Source: Synechococcus sp. BIOS-U3-1
Lineage (GTDB): Bacteria; Cyanobacteriota; Cyanobacteriia; PCC-6307; Cyanobiaceae
Direction: 5' to 3'
DNA: 64,000 nt
Assembly (NCBI RefSeq): GCF_014279975.1
Contig: NZ_CP047936.1
Location: 1,736,001-1,800,000 of the forward strand
The first letter of the stretch is position 1. Each line of letters begins with the position of its first letter. Under the pieces are notes generated by a model, which was not told the DNA's origin, did no database searches, and worked only from the letters and a program-made list of their open reading frames with translations. Of the stretch, positions 48,124 to 57,793 are shown piece after piece. Made by a program: the position numbers and the translations under genes.

Positions 48124-48486
48124 ATGCCAAACCCTGCTTCTGCACTGGCACTGATTCTCAGCCTCTGCCTGAGTCTCGGGGCGGCGCTACCCGTGAGCGC
48201 CATGACTGAACCGGACCTTTCCCATGGCGCCCAGCTGTTTTCCAGCAATTGCGCTGCTTGCCACATGGGTGGCGGCAATGTGATTAGAGCCACTCGCACG
48301 CTGAGACAGGCCGACTTACAGGCCTACCTCGACTCCTACAGCCAGCATCCAATTGAAGCTATTGAATACCAGATCGAGAATGGGAAAAATGCGATGCCGT
48401 CCTACGAAGGCAAGCTGAGTCTTACTGAAATCGATGATGTGGCTGCATTCGTCGAGAAACAAGCTGAAAAAGGGTGGTCACGATGA
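48124..48486 (+). CDS. petJ: Cytochrome c6
   Basis: 120 residues with a signal peptide (about 1-26). The heme is bound by CAACH (Cys43, Cys46, His47), with the sixth ligand Met91 in NAMPSYEGKL. It replaces or complements plastocyanin as the donor to photosystem I, or feeds cytochrome oxidase. The stop overlaps the following Nif11 gene as ATGA, so the two are coupled. Confidence 0.93.
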   Translation: MPNPASALALILSLCLSLGAALPVSAMTEPDLSHGAQLFSSNCAACHMGGGNVIRATRTLRQADLQAYLDSYSQHPIEAIEYQIENGKNAMPSYEGKLSLTEIDDVAAFVEKQAEKGWSR

Positions 48487-48710
48487 GCAGAGAAGCACTG
48501 AATGCCTTTGTCCATGCGCTCGAACACAGTGCATCGCTTCGACGAAAACTGCATGGCTGCTCGAATGATGCTGAGATTGTTTCTCTGGCACGACGTCTCG
48601 ACTTCGCCTTAGATCGTTTCGATTTGATCGAAGACGATCAGGTGTCGAACATGGAGACCTGGTTTAGCCGCAGTGCTTTGGGAATCAGAACTCACAACAG
48701 CACTGATTGA
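48483..48710 (+). CDS. Nif11-domain protein coupled to petJ
   Basis: 75 residues from ATG 48483, overlapping the petJ stop by four bases. The N-terminal 50 residues match the Nif11 pattern (EALNAFVHALEHSASLRRKL, then EIVSLARRLDF). No Gly-Gly leader cleavage motif. Function unknown, but tight coupling to a c-type cytochrome, seen in similar form at 59 kb, suggests a link to cytochrome production or use. Confidence 0.72.
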   Translation: MSREALNAFVHALEHSASLRRKLHGCSNDAEIVSLARRLDFALDRFDLIEDDQVSNMETWFSRSALGIRTHNSTD

Positions 48711-48861
48711 GCCGTTGTGGCTGAAGACAACGCTTCAGCTGAGCAGCGCATCACATAAAAGCGGTAGCAACCGACACCTATTGAACTTCTTTTAAGGATT
48801 TCAGAAAGACGCGGTCCTGGGCACTGCTGATCAACGAAAGTGCTCTCGCTCGAGAATGCTC

Positions 48862-49029
48862 ATGAACGACACCGTTCACAACCGTCGCGGGACCAGCCTG
48901 AAATGGGAAACCAACGGAGAACTGGCTGGGGCCGACCTGCGCAACATCCTGCACCGACTCCAGGAAGCCGACCCTAATGCTCAGGGGCTCAATCAATGCG
49001 ACCTCGTTGATCGACCACAGCAGACGTGA
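48862..49029 (+). CDS. Possible small protein, 55 aa
   Basis: ATG 48862 to TGA 49027-49029. The sequence has a compact, protein-like mixture (TVHNRRGTSLKWE and GADLRNILHRLQEADPNA), with no membrane segment. A 90-codon frame on the minus strand covers the same DNA and is less protein-like. No ribosome-binding site is evident. Uncertain. Confidence 0.4.
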   Translation: MNDTVHNRRGTSLKWETNGELAGADLRNILHRLQEADPNAQGLNQCDLVDRPQQT

Positions 49030-49066
49030 CTGACCTGGCCAAGCCGCCAATCGTCAACGACTGGCA

Positions 49067-49372
49067 TCAGAGCAGTTCGGCCATTCGATCAACGCTGGAT
49101 CCGATGCATTCGACCACATATCCCTCCAACGACTGATCGTCACTGCCTGGCCTAAGCCTGAAGAGATAGGCATTCACCCAGGCCGTTTCCGTGTTGTTGA
49201 CATCGTGACCACGATCAACAAAACCAGGTTTCTGATCAAACAGGTGGAGAAGAACCGTCAGCACATCCTGTCTAGAAAGGCTTTCAGGATCGATCGATGG
49301 CAGCTGATCCCGGATTTCAAGAAACGAGATCGAAGCTGAATAATCAAAATCTTCCGGCACCACAACCGACAT
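49067..49372 (-). CDS. Hypothetical protein, 101 aa
   Basis: From ATG 49372 (a GTG at 49444 is possible but reads unlike coding). The protein is soluble and acidic, with segments VVVPEDFDYSASISFLEI and TAWVNAYLFRLRP. I recognise no domain. It diverges from the 52-codon gene at 49432 with a 59-base gap. Confidence 0.5.
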   Translation of the reverse strand: MSVVVPEDFDYSASISFLEIRDQLPSIDPESLSRQDVLTVLLHLFDQKPGFVDRGHDVNNTETAWVNAYLFRLRPGSDDQSLEGYVVECIGSSVDRMAELL

Positions 49373-49431
49373 CAGCAGCTTCTCGATGTTGGGATGGTAG
49401 GTGCGACAGACACAACGACGATCAGTCAGCC

Positions 49432-49590
49432 ATGAGCCTTGCACCGAACGACCGCCACCACTGGATCGAAGAGATCGCGTTTCTTGAAGCCCGCCTGAAT
49501 GGCAGCCAGGGAGACATCGACAAGGAGGATCGTGCGGCCTGTGAAGAAGCCCTCAAGGCAGCAAAAAGCAATCTTGCCGCCTGTCGCTGA
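49432..49590 (+). CDS. Small hypothetical protein, 52 aa
   Basis: ATG 49432. A helical, charged peptide (HHWIEEIAFLEARLNGS and EEALKAAKSNLAA) likely to form a coiled coil or helical hairpin. Such short proteins recur in marine picocyanobacteria, but I cannot name the family. It converges on the next minus-strand gene, nine bases away. Confidence 0.5.
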   Translation: MSLAPNDRHHWIEEIAFLEARLNGSQGDIDKEDRAACEEALKAAKSNLAACR

Positions 49591-49598
49591 TCCTGTCC

Positions 49599-49829
49599 TC
49601 AGGCCCGAAAGGTATGGGACGGAGAAACAAAACTTTGCCGCTTCGCGAACAGCTGCTTGCGAGGTCTAGAAGCGCTCTGAAGACGAATCCTTTCGGACAA
49701 GAGCTTGGCTTGCAGCGACTTGTGGCGGGTCTCCTGATCCCGCCAGTACTGCTGGATCGTGGGCGGCCAAAACTCGGACACCCGATCAAGCTTGGGGGTC
49801 ATGTCGCCGGAGATATTGATCACGGACAT
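49599..49829 (-). CDS. Hypothetical protein, 76 aa
   Basis: From ATG 49829, with ATG 49841 as alternative. The N-terminal part (DMTPKLDRVSEFWPPTIQQY) is followed by a basic helical tail. No domain or export signal. Coding character is moderate, so the call is tentative. Confidence 0.42.
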   Translation of the reverse strand: MSVINISGDMTPKLDRVSEFWPPTIQQYWRDQETRHKSLQAKLLSERIRLQSASRPRKQLFAKRQSFVSPSHTFRA

Positions 49830-49954
49830 CCAGCTCACCATCAATGAGGTCGTCTCCAACCCCTAGCCAGAGCCGAACAGAGTGGCAGCAATCAAGTCAC
49901 GGCTGACATGAAGTGGGATCACAGGAGGGGGTGACGAGCCACGGCTCAGCCGAC

Positions 49955-50113
49955 TCAACGATTGCTGGTCGGCCTGGTGGCATCCACTTCAGGTTTCAAA
50001 TTGCAGCACGGAAGCTGCTCTGAGTACTGGGCCGGTTCGCGCATCGCCCAATACTCATCAACCACACCAAGAAGGTGAGAACTGATCCGAGCTAGCCATG
50101 ACCGTATCTTCAT
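49955..50113 (-). CDS. Small hypothetical protein, 52 aa
   Basis: ATG 50113. The start KIRSWLARISSHLLGVVDEY forms an amphipathic helix and is protein-like, while a longer version starting at 50251 is not. The stretch from here to 50407 holds no other convincing gene. Tentative. Confidence 0.42.
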   Translation of the reverse strand: MKIRSWLARISSHLLGVVDEYWAMREPAQYSEQLPCCNLKPEVDATRPTSNR

Positions 50114-50407
50114 CCCTTCATCCTGGCGAACAAGGGGGGATTCAGCCACGCTCAGCAACCAGCCAGTCCTGGTTGCCGAGCGTTCCAGTGGACTTCGAGT
50201 CCAAACTCCACTGCCTCCACTCCGAAGCAGACGCTGGTGATACGGCGTCAACCAGGGCGTTATCGGTCCAGTAGTCGGGTGAATCGAGGATCCCCAGATG
50301 CAGAGGACAGGACGGGGCAGCCTTCACAACCCACTCCTTCAGATTTGCTTAATCATGACTCAATCGCAGCCTGAGTTGCAACTAGACCATGACGCCATAG
50401 CAAGCCT

Positions 50408-50623
50408 TTATCCCTTTAAACGAGCCTCAGTCAGCACAGCCAAATACAGATCCTCATCAACCTCCCGGATGTCGTACTCCGAAGGCATCGCACCATGGTG
50501 ATGTTCATGAACCACGGTCCAGCACATTCTCTCCAAGTCAGAAGGTGAAGCTCCATAGAGCTCCCTCACTCTGGCCGCAAGCCTTGTCACCAAGCTCGGA
50601 TTCACAGGGTTTTCCTCAACCAT
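50408..50623 (-). CDS. Conserved small hypothetical protein, 71 aa
   Basis: ATG 50623. Soluble, acidic, with segments LVTRLAARVRELYGASP and MCWTVVHEHHHGAMPSEYD, including a His cluster EHHHG. No family recognised, although the sequence is strongly protein-like. Divergent from clpB, 140 bases apart. Confidence 0.58.
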   Translation of the reverse strand: MVEENPVNPSLVTRLAARVRELYGASPSDLERMCWTVVHEHHHGAMPSEYDIREVDEDLYLAVLTEARLKG

Positions 50624-50763
50624 GGGATTGCCAGCATTCGGTGGACCCTACCGATCTGGATCGGTTGACCGCAGGCTGGAGTGCAGACCGAACCACTTGG
50701 ATCGGTTCCCCATGGGCTTGAGGATGATGCCCCCCATACGGTTGTTGCAGTACAAACGGAATC

Positions 50764-53379
50764 ATGCAACCCACGGCCGAACAATTCACCGAAAAGGCCT
50801 GGGCCGCGATTCTTTCGGCCCAGAACCTGGCCCAGAAGCGACGCCATCAACAACTGGAGACCGAGCATCTGATGCTGGCACTCCTGGAACAAGACGGACT
50901 CGCCAGTCGCATCCTCGAAAAAGCCGGTGTGACGCCAGCCGCTCTTCAGAGCAACCTGGAAGCCCATCTGAGTGTGCAACCGGCGCTGCAGTCTCCTCCG
51001 GAATCCGTTTACCTAGGCAAGGGGCTCAACACCCTGCTGGATCGTTCCGAAACTCTCAAGCAGAGTTACGGAGACAGCTACACCTCCATAGAACACCTGC
51101 TGTTGGCATTAGCAGAGGATTCCCGCTGCGGACAACGCCTACTCAATCAGGTGGGCGCCGACGCCAAAGCCCTGAAAACCGCCATTGATGCCGTGCGTGG
51201 CAGCCAGACCGTGACCGACCAAAACCCAGAAGCAACCTACGAATCGCTGGAGAAATATGGACGTGATCTCACGGCGGCGGCCCGTGACGGCAAGCTGGAT
51301 CCTGTGATCGGCCGCGACGAGGAGATCCGCCGCACCATTCAGATTCTTAGCCGCCGAACCAAGAACAACCCTGTACTGATTGGTGAACCAGGCGTTGGCA
51401 AGACCGCCATTGTGGAAGGCCTGGCTCAGCGCATCGTGAACGGCGACGTTCCTCAGGCGCTGCAGAACCGACAACTCATCGCCCTCGACATGGGGGCACT
51501 GATCGCCGGTGCCAAATATCGCGGTGAATTCGAGGAACGACTCAAGGCGGTTCTGAAGGAGGTCACCGACTCCGAGGGGCAGATCGTTTTGTTCATCGAC
51601 GAGATCCATACGGTGGTAGGGGCCGGTGCCACAGGCGGCGCCATGGATGCCAGCAACCTGCTCAAACCGATGCTGGCCCGCGGTGAATTGCGCTGCATCG
51701 GCGCCACCACACTCGACGAACATCGTCAGCACATCGAAAAGGATCCAGCTCTTGAGCGTCGCTTCCAGCAGGTGCTGGTGGACCAGCCGACGGTGGAAGA
51801 CACGATCTCGATCCTGCGCGGACTGAAGGAGCGCTATGAAGTGCATCACGGTGTTCGCATCGCCGATAGTTCGCTAGTGGCTGCTGCAGTACTCAGCAGT
51901 CGCTACATCGCCGACCGCTTTCTCCCGGATAAGGCCATCGATCTGGTGGATGAATCGGCAGCGCGCCTGAAGATGGAAATCACCTCCAAACCGGAGGAGA
52001 TCGACGAAATCGATCGCAAGATCCTGCAGCTTGAGATGGAAAAACTCTCACTCGGCCGCGAATCCGATGCCGCCAGTCAGGAGCGGCTGGAGAGACTCGA
52101 GCGGGAATTGGCAGAACTCTCAGAACAGCAGAGCACCCTGAATGCCCAATGGCAGCAGGAAAAGGGGGCGATTGATGAACTCTCCAATCTCAAGGAGGAG
52201 ATTGAGCGGGTGCAACTGCAGGTGGATCAGGCCAAGCGCAGCTACGATCTCAATAAAGCCGCAGAGCTGGAATACGGCACCCTGGCCACCCTGCAGAAGC
52301 AGCTGTCGGGGAAAGAGGCCGCACTGGCCGAAGACGACGACAACGGTCAGGAGAAGACCTTGCTGCGCGAGGAGGTTACCGAAGACGACATCGCCGAGGT
52401 GATCGCCAAATGGACCGGCATTCCCGTGGCCAAACTGGTGCAGTCGGAAATGGTCAAGCTTCTAGAGCTTGAGAACCAGCTGCACGACAGAGTTGTGGGT
52501 CAACAACAGGCTGTCACCGCCGTCGCCGATGCGATTCAACGCTCACGCGCCGGGCTCAGTGATCCCCATCGACCGATTGCCTCCTTCCTCTTCCTCGGTC
52601 CTACCGGTGTCGGCAAAACAGAGCTGTCCAAAGCACTGGCAGCTCAGCTGTTCGACAGCGAAGACGCGATGGTGCGCATCGACATGAGTGAATACATGGA
52701 GAAGCACACCGTGAGTCGTCTGATCGGTGCGCCTCCTGGTTACGTCGGCTACGAAGCAGGAGGTCAGCTCACAGAAGCCGTACGCCGGCGCCCTTACGCC
52801 GTGATCCTGTTCGACGAAGTGGAGAAGGCCCACCCCGATGTGTTCAATGTGATGCTGCAGATCCTGGATGACGGTCGGGTCACCGACGGCCAGGGCAGGA
52901 CTGTTGACTTCACCAATGCCGTTCTGATTCTCACCAGCAACATCGGCAGCCAGTCGATCCTTGATCTTGGTGGCGACGACGGGCAGCACGAAGAAATGGA
53001 ACGGAGGGTGAATGAAGCCCTTCGCGGCCATTTCCGTCCTGAATTCCTCAATCGGCTTGATGATCAGATCATCTTCCACAGTCTGCGCAGAGACGAACTG
53101 CGCCAGATCGTGAGCCTGCAGGTTGACCGTCTCCGTCGACGACTCATGGAGCGCAAGCTCAGTCTGACCATCAGCGAGAACGCCACCGACTGGCTTGCGA
53201 ATGCCGGCTATGACCCGGTGTATGGCGCCCGTCCGCTCAAGCGTGCCATCCAGCGCGAACTGGAAACACCGATTGCCAAGGCGATCCTGGCTGGACGTTA
53301 CGTCGACGGAGATGACGTCACTGTGGATGTGCAGCCAACCGGAGGCAGCGATGAGCAACAGACCCTGGTGCTGCGCTGA
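50764..53379 (+). CDS. clpB: ClpB disaggregase (HSP100)
   Basis: 871 residues in standard order: N-domain, first AAA+ domain with GEPGVGKT and LFIDEIHT, a coiled-coil middle domain (about residues 410-530) and second AAA+ domain with GPTGVGKT and [14 protein letters not shown]. It uses ATP to extract proteins from aggregates together with DnaK. Start ATG 50764. A stretch of antisense frames over the 5' end is a shadow. Confidence 0.97.
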   Translation: MQPTAEQFTEKAWAAILSAQNLAQKRRHQQLETEHLMLALLEQDGLASRILEKAGVTPAALQSNLEAHLSVQPALQSPPESVYLGKGLNTLLDRSETLKQSYGDSYTSIEHLLLALAEDSRCGQRLLNQVGADAKALKTAIDAVRGSQTVTDQNPEATYESLEKYGRDLTAAARDGKLDPVIGRDEEIRRTIQILSRRTKNNPVLIGEPGVGKTAIVEGLAQRIVNGDVPQALQNRQLIALDMGALIAGAKYRGEFEERLKAVLKEVTDSEGQIVLFIDEIHTVVGAGATGGAMDASNLLKPMLARGELRCIGATTLDEHRQHIEKDPALERRFQQVLVDQPTVEDTISILRGLKERYEVHHGVRIADSSLVAAAVLSSRYIADRFLPDKAIDLVDESAARLKMEITSKPEEIDEIDRKILQLEMEKLSLGRESDAASQERLERLERELAELSEQQSTLNAQWQQEKGAIDELSNLKEEIERVQLQVDQAKRSYDLNKAAELEYGTLATLQKQLSGKEAALAEDDDNGQEKTLLREEVTEDDIAEVIAKWTGIPVAKLVQSEMVKLLELENQLHDRVVGQQQAVTAVADAIQRSRAGLSDPHRPIASFLFLGPTGVGKTELSKALAAQLFDSEDAMVRIDMSEYMEKHTVSRLIGAPPGYVGYEAGGQLTEAVRRRPYAVILFDEVEKAHPDVFNVMLQILDDGRVTDGQGRTVDFTNAVLILTSNIGSQSILDLGGDDGQHEEMERRVNEALRGHFRPEFLNRLDDQIIFHSLRRDELRQIVSLQVDRLRRRLMERKLSLTISENATDWLANAGYDPVYGARPLKRAIQRELETPIAKAILAGRYVDGDDVTVDVQPTGGSDEQQTLVLR

Positions 53380-53871
53380 TCACTGGCCAGGTTGTGGGTG
53401 CGCAGTGCTGAACCAATCGGGCATTGCTTCATAGCTAGCACCATTGGCAGAATTCTCGCGAGCCTCCACCTTCCAGCAACAGCTGCGGCCGGCATCACGA
53501 TTTAGCAACAAGACGTTGGCCCAACCCCAGACCAATCGTGCGCTGGCTTCCATCCCAACGTTGTCCATCACTCGCAGGTCCAGGGCACCTTGTTCATGCA
53601 GGGTCTGCCATTGCTGCATCAACGGATCATCACTATTCACCAAAAAGGTGTGATCGAACTGGTCTCTGAGCTGCTTCTCTAGAGGCCTGAGACTGGAGAA
53701 ATCCACCACAAACCCACATTGGTCGAGATGAGTTGCGGCGAACCACACGGTGAAGCTGCGGCTGTAACCGTGGACGAATCGACAGTGTCCGGGGTGCTGC
53801 CACTGCCGATGGCTACAGGGATACCCCTCGAAATGCTTACTGCAGGTGTGACCGGTGGAGGGCAGAGGCAT
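53380..53871 (-). CDS. queD: 6-carboxytetrahydropterin synthase (QueD)-family protein
   Basis: 163 residues. The N-terminal segment [12 protein letters not shown] then [13 protein letters not shown] fits the zinc-binding part of the 6-pyruvoyl-tetrahydropterin synthase family, except that the usual HGH is HGY, losing one classical zinc ligand. [21 protein letters not shown] matches the second family block. In queuosine synthesis QueD makes 6-carboxytetrahydropterin. It directly abuts the clpB stop on the opposite strand. Confidence 0.78.
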   Translation of the reverse strand: MPLPSTGHTCSKHFEGYPCSHRQWQHPGHCRFVHGYSRSFTVWFAATHLDQCGFVVDFSSLRPLEKQLRDQFDHTFLVNSDDPLMQQWQTLHEQGALDLRVMDNVGMEASARLVWGWANVLLLNRDAGRSCCWKVEARENSANGASYEAMPDWFSTAHPQPGQ

Positions 53872-53939
53872 CGGGCAGAGGGAAGGGACGGCACTGCGGC
53901 AGGATTCTTCCTGTCTACATCTGCAGCACGCGCAGACCG

Positions 53940-54608
53940 ATGCAGCCCCTCACATCAGCCTTCATTGATCAACTCCGTTTCAATGATGCGGGACTGATCC
54001 CCGCGGTCGCCCAGGACTGGTTGGACGGTGCGGTGCTGATGGTGGCCTGGATGAATCAGCACTCCATTGACCTGACGTTGAGTACTGGAGAAGTTCACTA
54101 CTGGAGCCGCTCGCGTCAAGAGCTCTGGCACAAGGGAGCCACCAGCGGCCACACCCAAACAGTCAAAAGCATCCGTTACGACTGCGACGCGGATGTGATT
54201 TTGGTCTCAATCGAGCAGACCGGCGATGTGGCCTGCCACACCGGCGCTCGCAGCTGCTTCTACGAAGACAGCGACCAGCGTTCTCCGGGTGGTGTAGACG
54301 CGCTCCCACCTCCGGCTGACGCCTGCACGGAGTTAATGCGGGTGATCGAAGACCGCCGAGATCATCCTGAGCAGGGCAGCTACACCAACAAACTGCTGGA
54401 GGGAGGTGACAACAGCATCCTCAAGAAAATCGGTGAGGAAAGTGCAGAATTTGTGATGGCCTGCAAGGACGGCAACGCCGACGAGATCGCTGGAGAGGCT
54501 GCTGACATCGTGTTCCATCTGCAGGTAGCCATGGCCCATCACGGTGTCAGCTGGCGTCAGGTACAGGAAGTACTGGCCGCCCGGCGTGGAGCTCCGCGCA
54601 GGCCTTGA
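53940..54608 (+). CDS. hisIE: Bifunctional phosphoribosyl-AMP cyclohydrolase/phosphoribosyl-ATP diphosphatase
   Basis: 222 residues: an N-terminal HisI domain ([19 protein letters not shown], with the metal region DCDADVILV and [10 protein letters not shown]) fused to a C-terminal HisE domain ([19 protein letters not shown]). It performs the second and third steps of histidine synthesis. The L,D-transpeptidase gene converges on it and abuts its stop. Confidence 0.94.
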   Translation: MQPLTSAFIDQLRFNDAGLIPAVAQDWLDGAVLMVAWMNQHSIDLTLSTGEVHYWSRSRQELWHKGATSGHTQTVKSIRYDCDADVILVSIEQTGDVACHTGARSCFYEDSDQRSPGGVDALPPPADACTELMRVIEDRRDHPEQGSYTNKLLEGGDNSILKKIGEESAEFVMACKDGNADEIAGEAADIVFHLQVAMAHHGVSWRQVQEVLAARRGAPRRP

Positions 54609-55256
54609 TCAAGGCGTGCAGGGAGAATCAGAACTGATCACAACTTCATCTCCGAGCTGCACTGTTGTGAGCAGGTCAGCCATCACCTTGCGATCCACAT
54701 TGATGCAGCCTCCGGTGATCGATTTCCCCACCCTGCTGGGATCGTTGGTGCCATGGATGGCGAAGCTATACCAACGGAACTTGCCGTCGTAGGTGTTGAA
54801 ACGGAATGGCTGTGGCGTAGCAGGCACGGGCGCCAGGCTGATGTAACCCTCGCCGTACTCACCTGTTTCACCATCACCCTTGAAATCGATGGAACTCATG
54901 TTGCGAAACAGGTTCTCGCGCAGATAGGTCTCAGTTTTTCCGGACTCCTTCACCAAGGCGGGATCCATGACAAAGCGATCCTCACTGAGGATTGCATTCA
55001 CACGAAAGGTGCCCAGCGGTGTCCAGCCCTCTTCAAACGTTGATCCAGCGCAAGTCATACCGTTGCGGCCATACCCCACCTTGAAGCGAAGGGGTTCTCG
55101 TCCCTGATTCAGCTCTCCTGCGCTGGCAGAAGGCTCGGCAGCATCCAGTTGAATGCGGATGCTGTCCTTGGAGGCTCGGCCTTCCCTGGATAGAGGACCC
55201 GACGATCCACACCCAGAAACAACAACGAGCACTGCGCCCATGAGCAGTGAACGCAT
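54609..55256 (-). CDS. L,D-transpeptidase (YkuD-domain) lipoprotein
   Basis: About 215 residues from ATG 55256. The start is a lipoprotein signal (LLMGAVLVVVSGC, with the lipid Cys at about residue 16). The catalytic motif is IHGTND followed by SITGGCINVD, where the Cys is the nucleophile. It would crosslink peptidoglycan or attach proteins to it in the periplasm. A longer start at 55301 is unlikely. Confidence 0.82.
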   Translation of the reverse strand: MRSLLMGAVLVVVSGCGSSGPLSREGRASKDSIRIQLDAAEPSASAGELNQGREPLRFKVGYGRNGMTCAGSTFEEGWTPLGTFRVNAILSEDRFVMDPALVKESGKTETYLRENLFRNMSSIDFKGDGETGEYGEGYISLAPVPATPQPFRFNTYDGKFRWYSFAIHGTNDPSRVGKSITGGCINVDRKVMADLLTTVQLGDEVVISSDSPCTP

Positions 55257-55373
55257 CAGACCACGTGAGCGCAGCAAGGTCGCAATCCTCAAGGCCAGCA
55301 ATCGTTCAGTGAAGGCAGCATGCCAAGTTTTCAGCGGCCTGTCAGAAGCTTGAAGCGTGCGTCAAAAACGTCG

Positions 55374-56027
55374 TCACTGCGCGGCGGCATCGGCAGGCTT
55401 GAAGGGCTTGCCAAAACGAGTGGGCTGATCACGCAACCAGTTGAGAGTGCGTCGATCACCAGCAGATGGAGCGAGCACTGGCGATGCTCCTTGCACCGGT
55501 GCAAGGGCATCAGTGGGATCAACGCTATGGCCCCAGAGACCGAAAGCATGGCCCAGCTCATGCAACGCGGTGGCCTGCAGAGACTGTGCCCTCAGCTCCG
55601 GTGACACCATCACGGTCACACCTGGTTCCAGTCGCCAGATGTCTTCGCGCTGAACCTCCAGCAGTTGCAGCACGGCACGACCATTACTGGCTCGCCAGCC
55701 GCCCGCCAGCTTTCGCCGAAGCGGCCGACGACGTTCGACCCGAACGTGAGCCCGGTTGGGATCACTGACACGCGTGATCGGCAAGAAAGGCATCCAATGA
55801 TCCAAAGCAGCATCAACGGCATTCAGCCAGCGACGCTCCCATCGATCCGGCACCTCATCAGCTGAAGGCTCGACCCACACACACCAGCGAGGCAGGGACG
55901 GAATACCGAAAGCCGTGGTCGCCAAACGCGCCCCATATCCAGGTGCTGTTTCAGGAGCCGCGGCAGTGAAGGGCTGACCCTCAAGCCTGCGAACCTGCTG
56001 AACTGGTGGACAGGGGTCGTCAAGCAT
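55374..56027 (-). CDS. Zinc metallopeptidase (matrixin/M10-like)
   Basis: 217 residues with the extended zinc motif HELGHAFGLWGHS, that is HExxHxxGxxxH as in metzincin peptidases; the catalytic Glu follows the first His. No clear signal peptide is visible, which is unusual for this family. Substrate unknown. The DUF2214 membrane gene follows by 12 bases in the same direction, upstream. Confidence 0.8.
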   Translation of the reverse strand: MLDDPCPPVQQVRRLEGQPFTAAAPETAPGYGARLATTAFGIPSLPRWCVWVEPSADEVPDRWERRWLNAVDAALDHWMPFLPITRVSDPNRAHVRVERRRPLRRKLAGGWRASNGRAVLQLLEVQREDIWRLEPGVTVMVSPELRAQSLQATALHELGHAFGLWGHSVDPTDALAPVQGASPVLAPSAGDRRTLNWLRDQPTRFGKPFKPADAAAQ

Positions 56028-56039
56028 CGAACTTGTTAC

Positions 56040-56531
56040 TCAGGCAGCGGAAAGACCAACACCCCTGGCCATCAGTGTGGCGAGCATCGGAACCAGGGCA
56101 AATCCCACGAGCTCCACGTTGATGATCCACCCCAGACGGGTTGCCAGCGCCTGGCCCACCTTGGGCAGTTCACCTTTACGGAGCGGAATCGCCCACAGGA
56201 TGTAAGTGACTGTGGGATAAAGCGAAAGCCCTCCGACACTCAGGTAAAGACCGACTTTCCACCAGAACAGAGGGTTTTCGGTGTAAAAGTCGCTGCCCTG
56301 ACCGAAATAGAGCACCCGCAGAATCCCGGTCAACAGCAGAGCGAGTGCTGCGATTCCATAAATGATGTCGGTGATCACCATGGCCGTGGCGGTCCTGCGG
56401 TCAGGATCTGGACGAATCAGCCGGCGCTCCACCACCAAGGCCGCGAAGCAGAGCATGAAGCTCAGGTAGTGGACATAGGCCACTCCAGCACTCTTGGCGA
56501 TCTCCGGCGTTAGCGCAGTGGCCAGCAACAT
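56040..56531 (-). CDS. DUF2214-family membrane protein
   Basis: 163 residues with four membrane helices. The segments AYVHYLSFMLCFAALVVERR and FWWKVGLYLSVGGLSLYPT fit the DUF2214 family. Function unknown. It is divergent from the sigma factor gene; a CRP-like palindrome lies in the 220-base gap between them. Confidence 0.75.
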   Translation of the reverse strand: MLLATALTPEIAKSAGVAYVHYLSFMLCFAALVVERRLIRPDPDRRTATAMVITDIIYGIAALALLLTGILRVLYFGQGSDFYTENPLFWWKVGLYLSVGGLSLYPTVTYILWAIPLRKGELPKVGQALATRLGWIINVELVGFALVPMLATLMARGVGLSAA

Positions 56532-56631
56532 GAGCTCGAATCATTTGTTGCTGGCGACAGTAGCGGCTGAGAGGAAACCTCCGCTGCTTCCATGCGGAAG
56601 GTCTGCACAACAAATCCAACGCAAATATGAA

Positions 56632-56645
56632 GTGATACGAATCAC
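56632..56645. promoter_or_regulatory. CRP-like palindrome GTGA-N6-TCAC
   Basis: GTGATACGAATCAC is a perfect inverted repeat with the GTGA-N6-TCAC core of CRP-family sites. It lies in the divergent gap, about 100 bases from the DUF2214 start and 109 bases from the sigma factor start. Cyanobacterial SyCRP1-type or NtcA-family regulators are candidates; the regulator is not identified here. Confidence 0.4.
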
Positions 56646-56753
56646 ATTATGAACAAAAGTTGAATTCGGTACAAATTCAGAATTACGACTGAAATATGAA
56701 TTCCGCAGTCTTCATTACACGCACCAGATAAAAAGCCATTCGCCCTAGGTTCA

Positions 56754-57701
56754 ATGAAACCTGGCATACATGTGATGGTGAGTTCACTGAGTGCATTTCT
56801 GGGCGAAATCGGCAGACATCAACTATTGACTCCTGAACAGGAGTTAACAATGGGTCGAAAAGTTCAGGCGATGGTCGCTCTGAATGAGCGCTGTCTGCTT
56901 GCCGGTGGAAGTGGATCCGCATGTGAATACAACGACGAAGAGAAACGCACGATTAAACGAGGGGAGCGGGCCAAGAATCAGATGATCACCTCCAACCTCA
57001 GGTTGGTAGTCAATCTTGCAAAGCGATACCAGGGCAAGGGACTTGACCTCTTGGATCTGATTCAAGAAGGCACCCTTGGACTCACACGCGCCGTCGAGAA
57101 ATACGACCCAACTCGCGGTCACCGCTTTTCCACATACGCCTACTGGTGGATTCGTCAGGGCCTGAACCGTGCTCTTTCAACCCAGAGCCGAACTATTCGC
57201 ATACCCGTAAATGTGAATGAAAAACTCACCAAACTGCGTGCTGCCAAAGCTCGACTGATGCAGAGCAATGGCTTACCTCCAACATCGGAACAACTTTCGG
57301 AGTCGATGCAAATCTCCCTCAGCGAGGTGGAAGATCTGCTGGGTTGTGAGTTACGCAGTGTGACGGTCAGCCTTCAGGGAGTCGTGAAGTCAAAGTCAGA
57401 TCCATCAGAACTCGTTGACGTTTTGCCAAGTGATGAAATTCCACCGATGGAACGGGCGGAAATCGCTGAAAGAACGGCTTCGGCCTGGAAGCTGCTGGAC
57501 AAATCCAATCTCACTCCCAAGGAACGAACGGTGGTGATGCTGCGCTTCGGCCTCGACGGCAGCCACGAATGGCGCACGCTTGCTGAGGTGGCCCGGCACA
57601 TGAACTGCAGCCGTGAATACTGTCGCCAGGTGGTCCAACGTGCATTGCGCAAACTGCGCAAAACCGGTATCCAGCATGGCCTCGTCGAGATGAGCGTCTA
57701 A
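56754..57701 (+). CDS. RpoD-like sigma factor, group 2 type
   Basis: 315 residues (or 308 from ATG 56775). Region 2 is complete, including LIQEGTLGLTRAVEKYDP and the -10-recognising FSTYAYWWIRQGLNRAL; region 4.2 is TLAEVARHMNCSREYCRQV. It lacks the long N-terminal region 1 of the principal sigma. It would direct RNA polymerase to condition-specific promoters. The region 4.2 helix with CSREYCRQ is slightly unusual. Control by the upstream CRP-like site is possible. Confidence 0.9.
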   Translation: MKPGIHVMVSSLSAFLGEIGRHQLLTPEQELTMGRKVQAMVALNERCLLAGGSGSACEYNDEEKRTIKRGERAKNQMITSNLRLVVNLAKRYQGKGLDLLDLIQEGTLGLTRAVEKYDPTRGHRFSTYAYWWIRQGLNRALSTQSRTIRIPVNVNEKLTKLRAAKARLMQSNGLPPTSEQLSESMQISLSEVEDLLGCELRSVTVSLQGVVKSKSDPSELVDVLPSDEIPPMERAEIAERTASAWKLLDKSNLTPKERTVVMLRFGLDGSHEWRTLAEVARHMNCSREYCRQVVQRALRKLRKTGIQHGLVEMSV

Positions 57702-57793
57702 ACGGGAACCCACCCTCCCGGGATCGGCTCTCCTGCTGGCCAATCCGCTCACAGGGTGAGACTGTTCATGCTGACTGCTGCGCTACTTCTGCC

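Noticed and set aside
48778-49050. 90-codon minus-strand frame after the petJ-Nif11 pair
   Set aside because: Less protein-like than the overlapping 55-codon plus-strand frame and without a plausible start region.
50602-50979. 125-codon minus-strand frame across the clpB start
   Set aside because: Antisense to the conserved ClpB N-domain.
51139-51849. 236-codon minus-strand frame inside clpB
   Set aside because: Antisense to the first AAA+ domain; typical GC-rich shadow.
52543-53358. 271-codon minus-strand frame inside clpB
   Set aside because: Antisense to the second AAA+ domain, no family features.
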